From NCBI RefSeq assembly GCF_037154085.1, contig NZ_JBANRM010000003.1, positions 434,001 through 498,000 of the forward strand: a stretch of DNA of 64,000 nt, read 5' to 3'. The DNA comes from Andeanibacterium fulvum (GTDB taxonomy: Bacteria; Pseudomonadota; Alphaproteobacteria; Sphingomonadales; Sphingomonadaceae). The notes beneath the pieces are model-generated. The model did no database searches, was not told the DNA's origin, and saw nothing but the letters and a program-made list of their open reading frames with translations. Position numbers and translations under genes: made by a program. Each line of letters starts with the position of its first letter. The stretch's first letter is position 1. This document shows, in pieces, positions 34,371 through 41,604 of this stretch.

Positions 34371-35447
34371 TCAGTCCTTCGTGCCGACCGCCACACCGGT
34401 CGCCATCAGGTTGTTGGTGTCGATGTAGAAGGTGAAGCCTGTCTCCTCGGCATTCGGACCGAAGAAGGCGCCATAGAACTCGCCGCCTTTATCGAAAGTA
34501 CCGCCATAGGCCGCGCCGCTGGTGATCGCGCCATTGCCGAGGAAATTGCCGAAATCCTTGCTGGCCGAAGCGACATAGTCATAGCCGATCAGGTGCAGGA
34601 GCACGTCGATGTCGCCACTGCCGAAGTTGACGTTCAGCGATCCGGTCGAGTTTCCGTTGAGGAAGTCATAGGCTGCACCGATCAGACCTTCATTCGGCGC
34701 GAAGCCATTGGCACCGATCCCGCCATCGAGCGTGTAGCTGGCGGATCCCGTCGGCAGGGTATCGGTCTGCTTGCCCCAGAGCTGCCACTGCACTTCGTTG
34801 GTGGGCAGGGTGCCGCCGCTGTTCTGGATGTTCCAGATCGAAATGGCCATGTAGCTGAGCTTGATATCGTCATAGGTACCGGGCCCAACCATCGCCACCG
34901 TATGCGTAATGGCGCCGTCCTTCACCACATAGACCGTGCCTTCGCTGCTGCCGTAAAGCCCGCCTTCGCCGGTCAGAACCCCGTCGGTGTCGATATCGGC
35001 AGGGGTGACAGTCACGCTGACATTGTCGCTGCGGGTCAGCGTGTAGCTGTCCGCCCCGGCATTGAAGGCGATCTTCGTGCCCTGGCCAAAGGGCTCCGCA
35101 TCCTGATCGCCATAGATGGTAGAAGGCGGACGGGTCGCGAAGAAGGCCGTCGACGCGTTGAATGTGGTGTTGGTCGTGAAGCCAAGCTTCGCGGCAGGAG
35201 ACTGTCCCCCGGCGCCGGGCGTGGGCGTAGGAGTGGGCGTCGGCCCCGGAGTGGGTGTTGGCGTGCCGGAGGGCGTCGGAGTGGGCGTGCCCGAGGGGGT
35301 AGGCGTGGGGCTGCCGGAAGGTGTCGGAGTAGGCGACCCCGTGGGCGTCGGATTGGGCGTGGAATTCACGCCGCCATTGCCGCAGGCAACCAGCGCAAGC
35401 GACAGGGCCACGACGGAAGCGGCAGAAGCCAGATTTGTGTATTTCAC
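34371..35447 (-). CDS. Surface lipoprotein with Pro-Thr stalk and TbpB-like beta-barrel domain
   Basis: 358 aa. A lipobox LVAC puts the lipidated Cys at residue 22. Residues 31-77 are a PTPTPSG-type stalk. The C-terminal part (about 215-355) carries SYTLDGG, GLIGAAYDFLNG, LNVNFGSGDIDVLL and YGGTFDKGGEFYGAFFGPNAEETGF in segments, the pattern of the transferrin-binding-protein-like beta-barrel found in Slam-exported lipoproteins. That suggests surface exposure, possibly binding a host or environmental metal ligand. No slam gene is seen in the window. Start GTG 35447 has GGAG upstream. Downstream of the CHAT gene, across a 188-bp gap with a hairpin, so probably a separate transcript. Confidence 0.78.
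   Translation of the reverse strand: MKYTNLASAASVVALSLALVACGNGGVNSTPNPTPTGSPTPTPSGSPTPTPSGTPTPTPSGTPTPTPGPTPTPTPTPGAGGQSPAAKLGFTTNTTFNASTAFFATRPPSTIYGDQDAEPFGQGTKIAFNAGADSYTLTRSDNVSVTVTPADIDTDGVLTGEGGLYGSSEGTVYVVKDGAITHTVAMVGPGTYDDIKLSYMAISIWNIQNSGGTLPTNEVQWQLWGKQTDTLPTGSASYTLDGGIGANGFAPNEGLIGAAYDFLNGNSTGSLNVNFGSGDIDVLLHLIGYDYVASASKDFGNFLGNGAITSGAAYGGTFDKGGEFYGAFFGPNAEETGFTFYIDTNNLMATGVAVGTKD
35217..35357 (-). repeat. Tandem repeat coding for the Pro-Thr stalk
   Basis: Imperfect repeats of about 21 bases coding for PTPTPSG-like heptads, covering residues 31-77 of the lipoprotein. Likely variable in length between strains. Not a CRISPR array: units are contiguous, in frame and translated. Confidence 0.8.
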
Positions 35448-35583
35448 TGTGTCGCTCCAGGCAGATCAAGGTCTTGAAAACCCGCTTGCCCGGCGCGCCG
35501 CCCACCTGTCCATAGCCCCACAGGCCGCGTTATCTAACTGACAGCAATTGTCATTTTTCGCGGCCGATCATGACTGCGCATAT

Positions 35584-35614
35584 CTCCGGAAGCGGCTGCA
35601 ACACGCTTCCGGAG
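35584..35614 (-). terminator. Perfect hairpin after the CHAT gene
   Basis: CTCCGGAAGCG (35584-35594) pairs perfectly with CGCTTCCGGAG (35604-35614) around a 9-base loop, 21 bases past the CHAT-gene stop. There is no T-tract on the minus strand; it may be a terminator or transcript-stabilising end. Confidence 0.55.
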
Positions 35615-35635
35615 CACCGGCCAGAGGGATGAATA

Positions 35636-38575
35636 TCACCAGTTCTGGACGATGATGAAGGCCGCCCATGTTGCCGGATGCGCGGCGCCCTCCACTTTCC
35701 TGTCACCGATCAGGGCAAGCTGCGCCTGCCGCAAGGCCTCTGCCCTGTCCATGCCAGCGGCCGCCTGCCTGACCGTACCGACGCTCAGGCGGGCCGCAGC
35801 GTCATCGCGCAACCGCCAGTGCGACAGCATGAGCGAGCGAGCACCGGCCTGCGAGAAGGCGGTGGCCAGGCCTGAATAGAGTGGCGCGCCAACGCTGTCG
35901 CCGCTGGAGGTGTTGCAGGCGGAAAGGATCACCCAATCCGCGTTCAGCCTGAGCCGGGCTATCTCGCTGGCCCCAAGCAGACCGTCTTCGCCCCCGTCCG
36001 GCGAACCGGTGCCGAGCAGCAGGGCAGGCTCCCACAAATCCCGCATTTCACCCGCCACCAGTCCATGCGTGGCAAAGACGATCACGTCCGCCTTGCTGAG
36101 ATCGCGCGCCTTGAAGTTCTCTTCCGCTGCATCGGGGCCGAGCAGCAGAACGTCGTCCGAACCCGGCAGCGCGTCCGCAATGGCCTGCAGTTCGCCCGCC
36201 GCATTGGGCAGTGGCGGCAGTTCGGCGATCGAGTTCAGAACCGGCCTGCCCGAACGGAACAGGCCGGCAAGAGCAACGCCTTCCTTCGCCGTAGCAGCCG
36301 GTTCGGCAGAGGGCATCTCTGCTCCGCCTATGCCCGCGAAGGCGAGTTCTCTAGATCCGGAAACCTGGCCAGGACGTCTGCCGAACAGGCTGAGATTGCC
36401 GACCACCTGGAACGACGCCTTTCGCAGCAGCCACGGCGCTTTTTGCAGACCCCCCTTATATTCGGATGTCAGCATCAACGAGAAGGGCACATAGGCCAGC
36501 GTGCTGCCACCATAGAACAGGATACGAGAGCCCGATCTGACGCCGTTGGGAAAGACGGTGCGATAAAGGGCGCTTGCCTCGTCATAGGCGTACCCCTCCG
36601 CATCCAGAGCCGCATTGTTCACTGACCGGCGGATCGCCACCACATTGTCGGAAATCGACTGTTCGGCTGCCGCATGCCATTCCAGCCCCTTGGCCGTAAT
36701 AGAGACGATCCAGATTTCATCGTCTCCTTCCACCGGGGCGATCAGCAGATCCTTCTCCCCCAGGATGGATCGGAATTCGTCAAGGCCAATGGGTTGCGGG
36801 CGAAATCTCGCCGCGTATTCTGGGAAGTCACGCCGTAGCGCTGTTTCGGCCTGGCGTTTTTCTCTCTCCAGCCGGTTCAGTTCGTCACTCAAAGCAGCCG
36901 TCGCAGGGCCATCGCCCGTTTCGAGCGAAGCCGTATAGCGGCTACGCGTTTCTTCCGTGGCACGCGTCAGCACGAACAGGTTTTCACGGGCCTCCATCGC
37001 GGCACTGTCCACAGTATTGCGATTGTCGTCCGCGAATTGCTGGCCAAGCGAAAGATCGGAAATCTCGGCCAGTTGCAGCGCGCCGAAAATCCGCTCAGGA
37101 TCCTGGGCCGCCAGCGCCATTTCAAAATAGAGCATCGCTGAATCGCGGTTGGTTTCCGCTTCGCGTGCCAGGCTGCGGTCGGTCATGCTGAGATCGGCCA
37201 ACTTTTCCTTCAGCATCCCCATGGCGGCGTCGGCCTGGCCCCAGGCATCGCCCGTCCCTGCCTCCTGCCGCAGGCGGGCAAGCAACATTTCCGCCGCTAT
37301 CCTGTCCTTGTGCTGGGGAATGAGCGCGGTCTGCATAACCGGTACCCACTGCTCGGCGATGGCCAACGCTTCAGCGGTCCTGCCCTGTTTGCGCAATTGC
37401 TTGGCATGGTAGAGATGAATCTGAGCACGTTCGTAATTATCGGGTTCGAGCATCTCGTCCGCAATCGCGATCGCTTTTTCGGCCTGAGGCATATAGGCTG
37501 CCCAATCGCCACGTACGGCCGAAAAACTCGCCAGCTCCGCGAACAGATAGGCAAGCGCATAATTGACATCCACGTCACCTGACGCCTGATAGATTTCAAG
37601 CGCATGGCGCGTCAGTTGCTCGGCTTCTTCCGGATTTCCGGTTTCCTTCAAAGCCGTGGCCAAGTTGCGCATGGTGATTGCCGTGCCGGCAGCATCTTCA
37701 CCCACGCTCTCCTGCCGCACTCGCATGGCCTCGCGCAAGACAGGCACTGCCTCCTGGTATAGGCCGTTCTCGATCAGGGCATTGCCCAGATTGTTCAGCG
37801 CGATGGCATAGGTCTGGTGCTGGTCGCCCAAATATTGGCGCCCCAGCGCCTCGGCCTTCCGGGCCCAATCCAGCCCCTCTGCCTCTCGTCCCCCGCGCCC
37901 AAGCACCGATGCAAGCGAGGTCATCCGCGTCACCGTAAGCGCATTGCCCGGCTCTAGGAATTCCTCCTGCATTTCGACCGATTGCCTGAGGTAGGGAAGC
38001 GACTTTTCGACGTAACCCTGGCGGTAATAGACATAGCCAAGGCCGAAGAGCGAAGAGGCGACCATGGGCCCGCGCTCGCCTTCCAGTTGTTTGCGGATTG
38101 CCAGAGCCTTGAGGTGGCCCTGTTCGGCTTCTGTATAGCGCCCGATAGAGGCAAGGATGGTCGCCTGGTTGCTGTAAAGGCCCGCCATCTCTTCAGGCGG
38201 CGCGCCGCCTTCCTCGAACAGGACCGCAGCCTTACCATAGAAATCCGCCGCTTCGCCATAACGCTGGGAGTAGAAATATGCCGCCCCGAAAGCCGATGCG
38301 AGATTGCCGAGCGTCATCGCCGGCACCCCGCCATCGGCCTGGACCCGCTTTTCAAGCGCCGCGAGCTTGATCAAGTCGCCAGCGGGATCGCGGCTTGGAT
38401 CTGCTTCTCCCCAGCGGTCGATTTCATCGACCAACGCCTGGGTACGTGGAGACAAGGCCTTTTCTGCCTTGCTTTCGGCAAAAGCAGCACAGGGCAATGT
38501 CGCCACACCCAGCATGAGAGCGGAAGCGAGCGCGAACCTGTAGCCCCGCCATCCCATCTTTCCATCAATCTGCAT
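35636..38575 (-). CDS. Exported TPR-CHAT protein (caspase-like cysteine peptidase domain)
   Basis: 979 aa. A signal peptide (FALASALMLGVATLPCAAFA) is followed by about ten tetratricopeptide repeats (roughly residues 85-480, e.g. YGEAADFYGKAAVLFEEGG and YALALNNLGNAL-like units), a helical linker (480-640) and a C-terminal CHAT domain. The CHAT dyad is intact: His in VIFATHGL (about 837) and Cys in ILSACNTSSGDS (about 887). CHAT domains are caspase-like peptidases or scaffolds, usually cytoplasmic; an export signal is notable. It is last in a minus-strand set with a response regulator, histidine kinase and lipoprotein, 67 bp downstream of the lipoprotein gene. ATG at 38557 is an alternative start. 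Confidence 0.88.
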   Translation of the reverse strand: MQIDGKMGWRGYRFALASALMLGVATLPCAAFAESKAEKALSPRTQALVDEIDRWGEADPSRDPAGDLIKLAALEKRVQADGGVPAMTLGNLASAFGAAYFYSQRYGEAADFYGKAAVLFEEGGAPPEEMAGLYSNQATILASIGRYTEAEQGHLKALAIRKQLEGERGPMVASSLFGLGYVYYRQGYVEKSLPYLRQSVEMQEEFLEPGNALTVTRMTSLASVLGRGGREAEGLDWARKAEALGRQYLGDQHQTYAIALNNLGNALIENGLYQEAVPVLREAMRVRQESVGEDAAGTAITMRNLATALKETGNPEEAEQLTRHALEIYQASGDVDVNYALAYLFAELASFSAVRGDWAAYMPQAEKAIAIADEMLEPDNYERAQIHLYHAKQLRKQGRTAEALAIAEQWVPVMQTALIPQHKDRIAAEMLLARLRQEAGTGDAWGQADAAMGMLKEKLADLSMTDRSLAREAETNRDSAMLYFEMALAAQDPERIFGALQLAEISDLSLGQQFADDNRNTVDSAAMEARENLFVLTRATEETRSRYTASLETGDGPATAALSDELNRLEREKRQAETALRRDFPEYAARFRPQPIGLDEFRSILGEKDLLIAPVEGDDEIWIVSITAKGLEWHAAAEQSISDNVVAIRRSVNNAALDAEGYAYDEASALYRTVFPNGVRSGSRILFYGGSTLAYVPFSLMLTSEYKGGLQKAPWLLRKASFQVVGNLSLFGRRPGQVSGSRELAFAGIGGAEMPSAEPAATAKEGVALAGLFRSGRPVLNSIAELPPLPNAAGELQAIADALPGSDDVLLLGPDAAEENFKARDLSKADVIVFATHGLVAGEMRDLWEPALLLGTGSPDGGEDGLLGASEIARLRLNADWVILSACNTSSGDSVGAPLYSGLATAFSQAGARSLMLSHWRLRDDAAARLSVGTVRQAAAGMDRAEALRQAQLALIGDRKVEGAAHPATWAAFIIVQNW

Positions 38576-38642
38576 TTCGGAACGTTGCCCCCAACCTGTC
38601 CGGTGAAACCCGCTGCCCCAGTCGCGGCAAGGTGCCCCGGCG

Positions 38643-39242
38643 CTATTTCACCACGAGGTAATAGCGTGCCGGCCCCTGCCCCTTATTGGATATTACGATC
38701 GAATATCGCTGGGTAAAGATCGGCACCCACTGACACTGATTGGGCGTGCCTTCGCGCTCGCATACACCAGTTGCGCGGGCATCCCTGACCTTGAGCGCCA
38801 GCGACGCGGACCCCGGCGCCGAGAGCACGATGCGGGCCTGCTCACCGGAGAGGAACAGCTGTTCGATATTCACTGTCTCGCCCGCTTCAAGCTTGCCCCG
38901 GCGAAATCCCGGCCCCAGCGGGCTACCGCGCAAGGGCGGGCGCACTATCCCGGCCTGGCTGCGCCATGCGGGCAACGGGCTTCCAGGCTCGTCCGCCATG
39001 GGCCGCGCGCCGGAAGCCTCAATCGCGAGCACTGCCTTTGCGAGGCGCTTCTGGTCCCCTGCCTCTGCCGCATCGTCCGCTTCGGCAAGGGCGAGCGCGG
39101 CCTGCTCCACCGGATCGGCTGCGTTGAGGCCGCCCGCCTTCGCCAGTGGCTCCGCAGGCGACGAGGCACATCCCGTCAAGGCAAGCGCAGCCATGAAGGC
39201 AAGGCCCATGGCACGATAAGCATTGCGGCCGGAAACGGCCAT
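38643..39242 (-). CDS. Small lipoprotein of unknown function
   Basis: 199 aa. The lipobox LTGCASSP places the lipidated Cys at about residue 25. A helical, Ala/Glu-rich middle (ALALAEADDAAEAGDQKR) is followed by a C-terminal beta domain with VNIEQLFLSGEQARIVLSAPG and a two-cysteine loop (VCEREGTPNQCQW). No family recognised. ATG at 39242 shares one base with the kinase stop (TGATG), so it is translationally coupled to the two-component system. It may be a periplasmic partner of the kinase or of the TPR-CHAT protein encoded next. Confidence 0.72.
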   Translation of the reverse strand: MAVSGRNAYRAMGLAFMAALALTGCASSPAEPLAKAGGLNAADPVEQAALALAEADDAAEAGDQKRLAKAVLAIEASGARPMADEPGSPLPAWRSQAGIVRPPLRGSPLGPGFRRGKLEAGETVNIEQLFLSGEQARIVLSAPGSASLALKVRDARATGVCEREGTPNQCQWVPIFTQRYSIVISNKGQGPARYYLVVK

Positions 39243-40594
39243 CACGATTTCTCCCTGCGGATCACGAAGCAGGCGCCAACACCGGCATCGGCCAGCTTTA
39301 TCGTCAGGCCGTGGCGCTCGGCAATCGCCTTGGCAAGCGCGAGACCCAATCCGCTACCCTGGCGCTCGGGTCGCTGGCCCGCCCCCCTGTGGAAACGCTG
39401 GAAGACCAGTTCGCGCTCCTCCTGCGGAATACCCGGCCCATCGTCGCTGACCGTCAGAACCGGGCCGGCGCGCAGGTTCAGGCGTACGGAACCACCGGCA
39501 GGAACATATTTGAAGGCGTTGTCGAGCAGGTTAGTGACCAGCCGGGTCAACTGGCTTTCCTCGCCCTTGATCGTCACGCCCGGCTCCACCTCGCATTCGA
39601 AGCGGTGGCCGGATTCCTCCGCACTGTCGGCATAAAGCTCGCCCAGCCGCTGGACCAGCTCGCTCAGATCCACGTCGCGCAGGCCGAGCATGTCGCCCCG
39701 GCGCGCCTCGCTCGTCGCGATGTCGAGCAGCGATTCCAGCATGTCCACGATGCGGCGTATATCGTTGCGCGCTTCGATCAGACCGGCGGCAATCGCTTCG
39801 TCAGGTTCGGCACGCAAGGCCTTCAGGATGCGGTGGTCGAGATGCATCAGCGGCGTGCGTATCTCATGGGCGATCTGGTCCGACATTTCCCGATGGGCTT
39901 CCACCAGCCGCCTCAACCGGGCGAGCGCGGCAGCACTGCGGCTCGCCAGTTCGCCGATCTCGTCCGCATCGCCCGGCCAGACGGCCAGCGTATCGAGCAA
40001 TTGCACGTTCGGCTCACGGAAGGCCGCGTTGATCCGCCCGATCCGCCGCGCAAGGCGGCGGGCCGCATATCGCCCCAGCAAGCCCACTGCCGCGATCAGC
40101 GCGGCCCCGCCGCCGAGGAAGACCAGCGTTACCCCGTGCAGCAAAACCGCATCGTCCCCTCGTTCACGGGCCACCACCAGGCGCAGATCCTCGTCGAGCT
40201 GAGTTGCCCGAGCAAGGGCACGCCTGCCGCCAGGCAGCGCCACTTCGCCCCTCTCCGAAAGGCGTGCATTAAGCGGGGGCCAAGACGGCAGATCGCCAGC
40301 GAGAAGTGTCCCGTCAGCGCGCGCGAGCAGATAGTGCGGCCGGTTGCCGTCTCCCGGCACGAAGGCAAGGCGATCCCCGATACGGCGGGCGAGTTCGTCT
40401 TCCCCGCCGCTGGCATAAATGTCCGCAAGACCGGCCAAATCGACATCGACCGCCCGTTCCTGCGCGGCCGAGGTCGACCGCTCGATCGAGACATAGGTCA
40501 TCAGCCACAGCAACAGAACCACCACGGCCGATACCGCGATGGCCCACAGCACAAGGCGCGAAAAGATCGACTTGCGGGCGGAAATGGCAGTCAA
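39242..40594 (-). CDS. Sensor histidine kinase
   Basis: 450 aa. Two transmembrane helices (about 13-33 and 151-172) flank a periplasmic sensor of about 115 residues with no recognised fold; a HAMP-like segment follows. The HisKA box is MSDQIAHEIRTPLMHLD with H243 as the phospho-acceptor; the ATPase domain has NLLDNAFKYV (N box), VSDDGPGIP (G1) and GSGLGLALAKAI (G2). The start appears to be TTG at 40594, overlapping the regulator stop (TTGA), since no ATG occurs early in the frame. Cotranscribed with the response regulator. Confidence 0.92.
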   Translation of the reverse strand: MTAISARKSIFSRLVLWAIAVSAVVVLLLWLMTYVSIERSTSAAQERAVDVDLAGLADIYASGGEDELARRIGDRLAFVPGDGNRPHYLLARADGTLLAGDLPSWPPLNARLSERGEVALPGGRRALARATQLDEDLRLVVARERGDDAVLLHGVTLVFLGGGAALIAAVGLLGRYAARRLARRIGRINAAFREPNVQLLDTLAVWPGDADEIGELASRSAAALARLRRLVEAHREMSDQIAHEIRTPLMHLDHRILKALRAEPDEAIAAGLIEARNDIRRIVDMLESLLDIATSEARRGDMLGLRDVDLSELVQRLGELYADSAEESGHRFECEVEPGVTIKGEESQLTRLVTNLLDNAFKYVPAGGSVRLNLRAGPVLTVSDDGPGIPQEERELVFQRFHRGAGQRPERQGSGLGLALAKAIAERHGLTIKLADAGVGACFVIRREKS

Positions 40595-41328
40595 TTCCCG
40601 TCCAGCAGGCGATAGCCCGAGCCGTAGATCGTCTCCAGCGCCGGGGTGCCGAAACCCTCTTCCAGCTTGCGTCGCAGGCGGCCGATATTGACGTCCACCA
40701 CATTGGTCTGCGGATCGAACGACATCTTCCAGATATCCCGCAACAGCATCTGCCGGGTGAGCACGTCACCCGCATTCTCGATGAAATAGCGGAACAACTC
40801 GAATTCCTTGGGGCTCAGCGCGACATGGCGGTTCTGGCGGAACACGGTGCGAGCCTTCACGTGGCATTCGAAAGCCCCGTAGATGATCACCGCGCTATGT
40901 TCGCGGCCCGAGGCCCGTCGATGGAGCGCACGCAGCCGGGCGAGCAATTCTTCCGCTTCGAACGGCTTGGCGAGATAATCGTCAGCCCCGGCATCGAGCC
41001 CTTCGGCCCGGTCAGTCGTGCGGCCAAGAGCGGAAAGCATCAGCACCGGCGTGCCCACCCCGCTTTCGCGCAGCCGGCCAAGTATGGCGAGGCCATCGAG
41101 ATCGGGCAGCATCCGGTCGAGCACGATCACGTCGAACGCATCCCGCCCGGCGCGCAGCAGGCCGCCATTGCCGCTGCTTTCCCAGATGACGACATCGCCA
41201 TTCGCCCGCGCGAGTTCGATCACCTCTGTCGCAGCGCGAGGATCGTCCTCTACATACAGGATCGTCAGGCCCTTGCGCCCGCCTTCTCCTGCGCCTGGTC
41301 CTGATCTGGCAGTCCCGCTCTCGTTCAT
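40591..41328 (-). CDS. OmpR/PhoB-family response regulator
   Basis: 245 aa. The receiver domain has the acidic pair in YVEDDP (D28/D29), phospho-acceptor D71 in VIVLDRMLPDLDG, the switch Ser/Thr in LMLSALG and K121 in LAKPFEAEE. The winged-helix domain reads ALSPKEFELFRYFIE, LTRQMLLRDIW and VDVNIGRLRRKLE. ATG at 41328 is chosen over the frame start at 41352 by SD-like GGAACA and family length. It heads the operon kinase-lipoprotein-CHAT and is divergent from a TonB-dependent receptor gene 276 bp away, which it may also regulate. Confidence 0.93.
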   Translation of the reverse strand: MNESGTARSGPGAGEGGRKGLTILYVEDDPRAATEVIELARANGDVVIWESSGNGGLLRAGRDAFDVIVLDRMLPDLDGLAILGRLRESGVGTPVLMLSALGRTTDRAEGLDAGADDYLAKPFEAEELLARLRALHRRASGREHSAVIIYGAFECHVKARTVFRQNRHVALSPKEFELFRYFIENAGDVLTRQMLLRDIWKMSFDPQTNVVDVNIGRLRRKLEEGFGTPALETIYGSGYRLLDGN

Positions 41329-41604
41329 TGTTCCGGGGTCCGTACTCAACAATCTCGAACTTGCCGGTTTCGCGTCTCATCGCAACAGGCAAGATGCGCA
41401 AACTGGTTACAAATGCAGTTAAGTTCACGGACATTCGGGCTTTTCTGCCGTAGGTTATGGCCACCGACGCCCATTTCCTTGCATTCGCCGCATCGGAGGC
41501 TTTGGGCGGTTGACTAATATCCGATGCAACCACATGCTCCCCCAAGTCAGCTGCCAGGGGGAGGCCGGTCCGGCTCCACCGCGCAGCCGCAAGGGGGAAG
41601 TGTG

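Noticed and set aside
35217..35357. Regular repeats suggesting a CRISPR array
   Set aside because: Units are contiguous, in frame, lack spacers and encode a Pro-Thr stalk.
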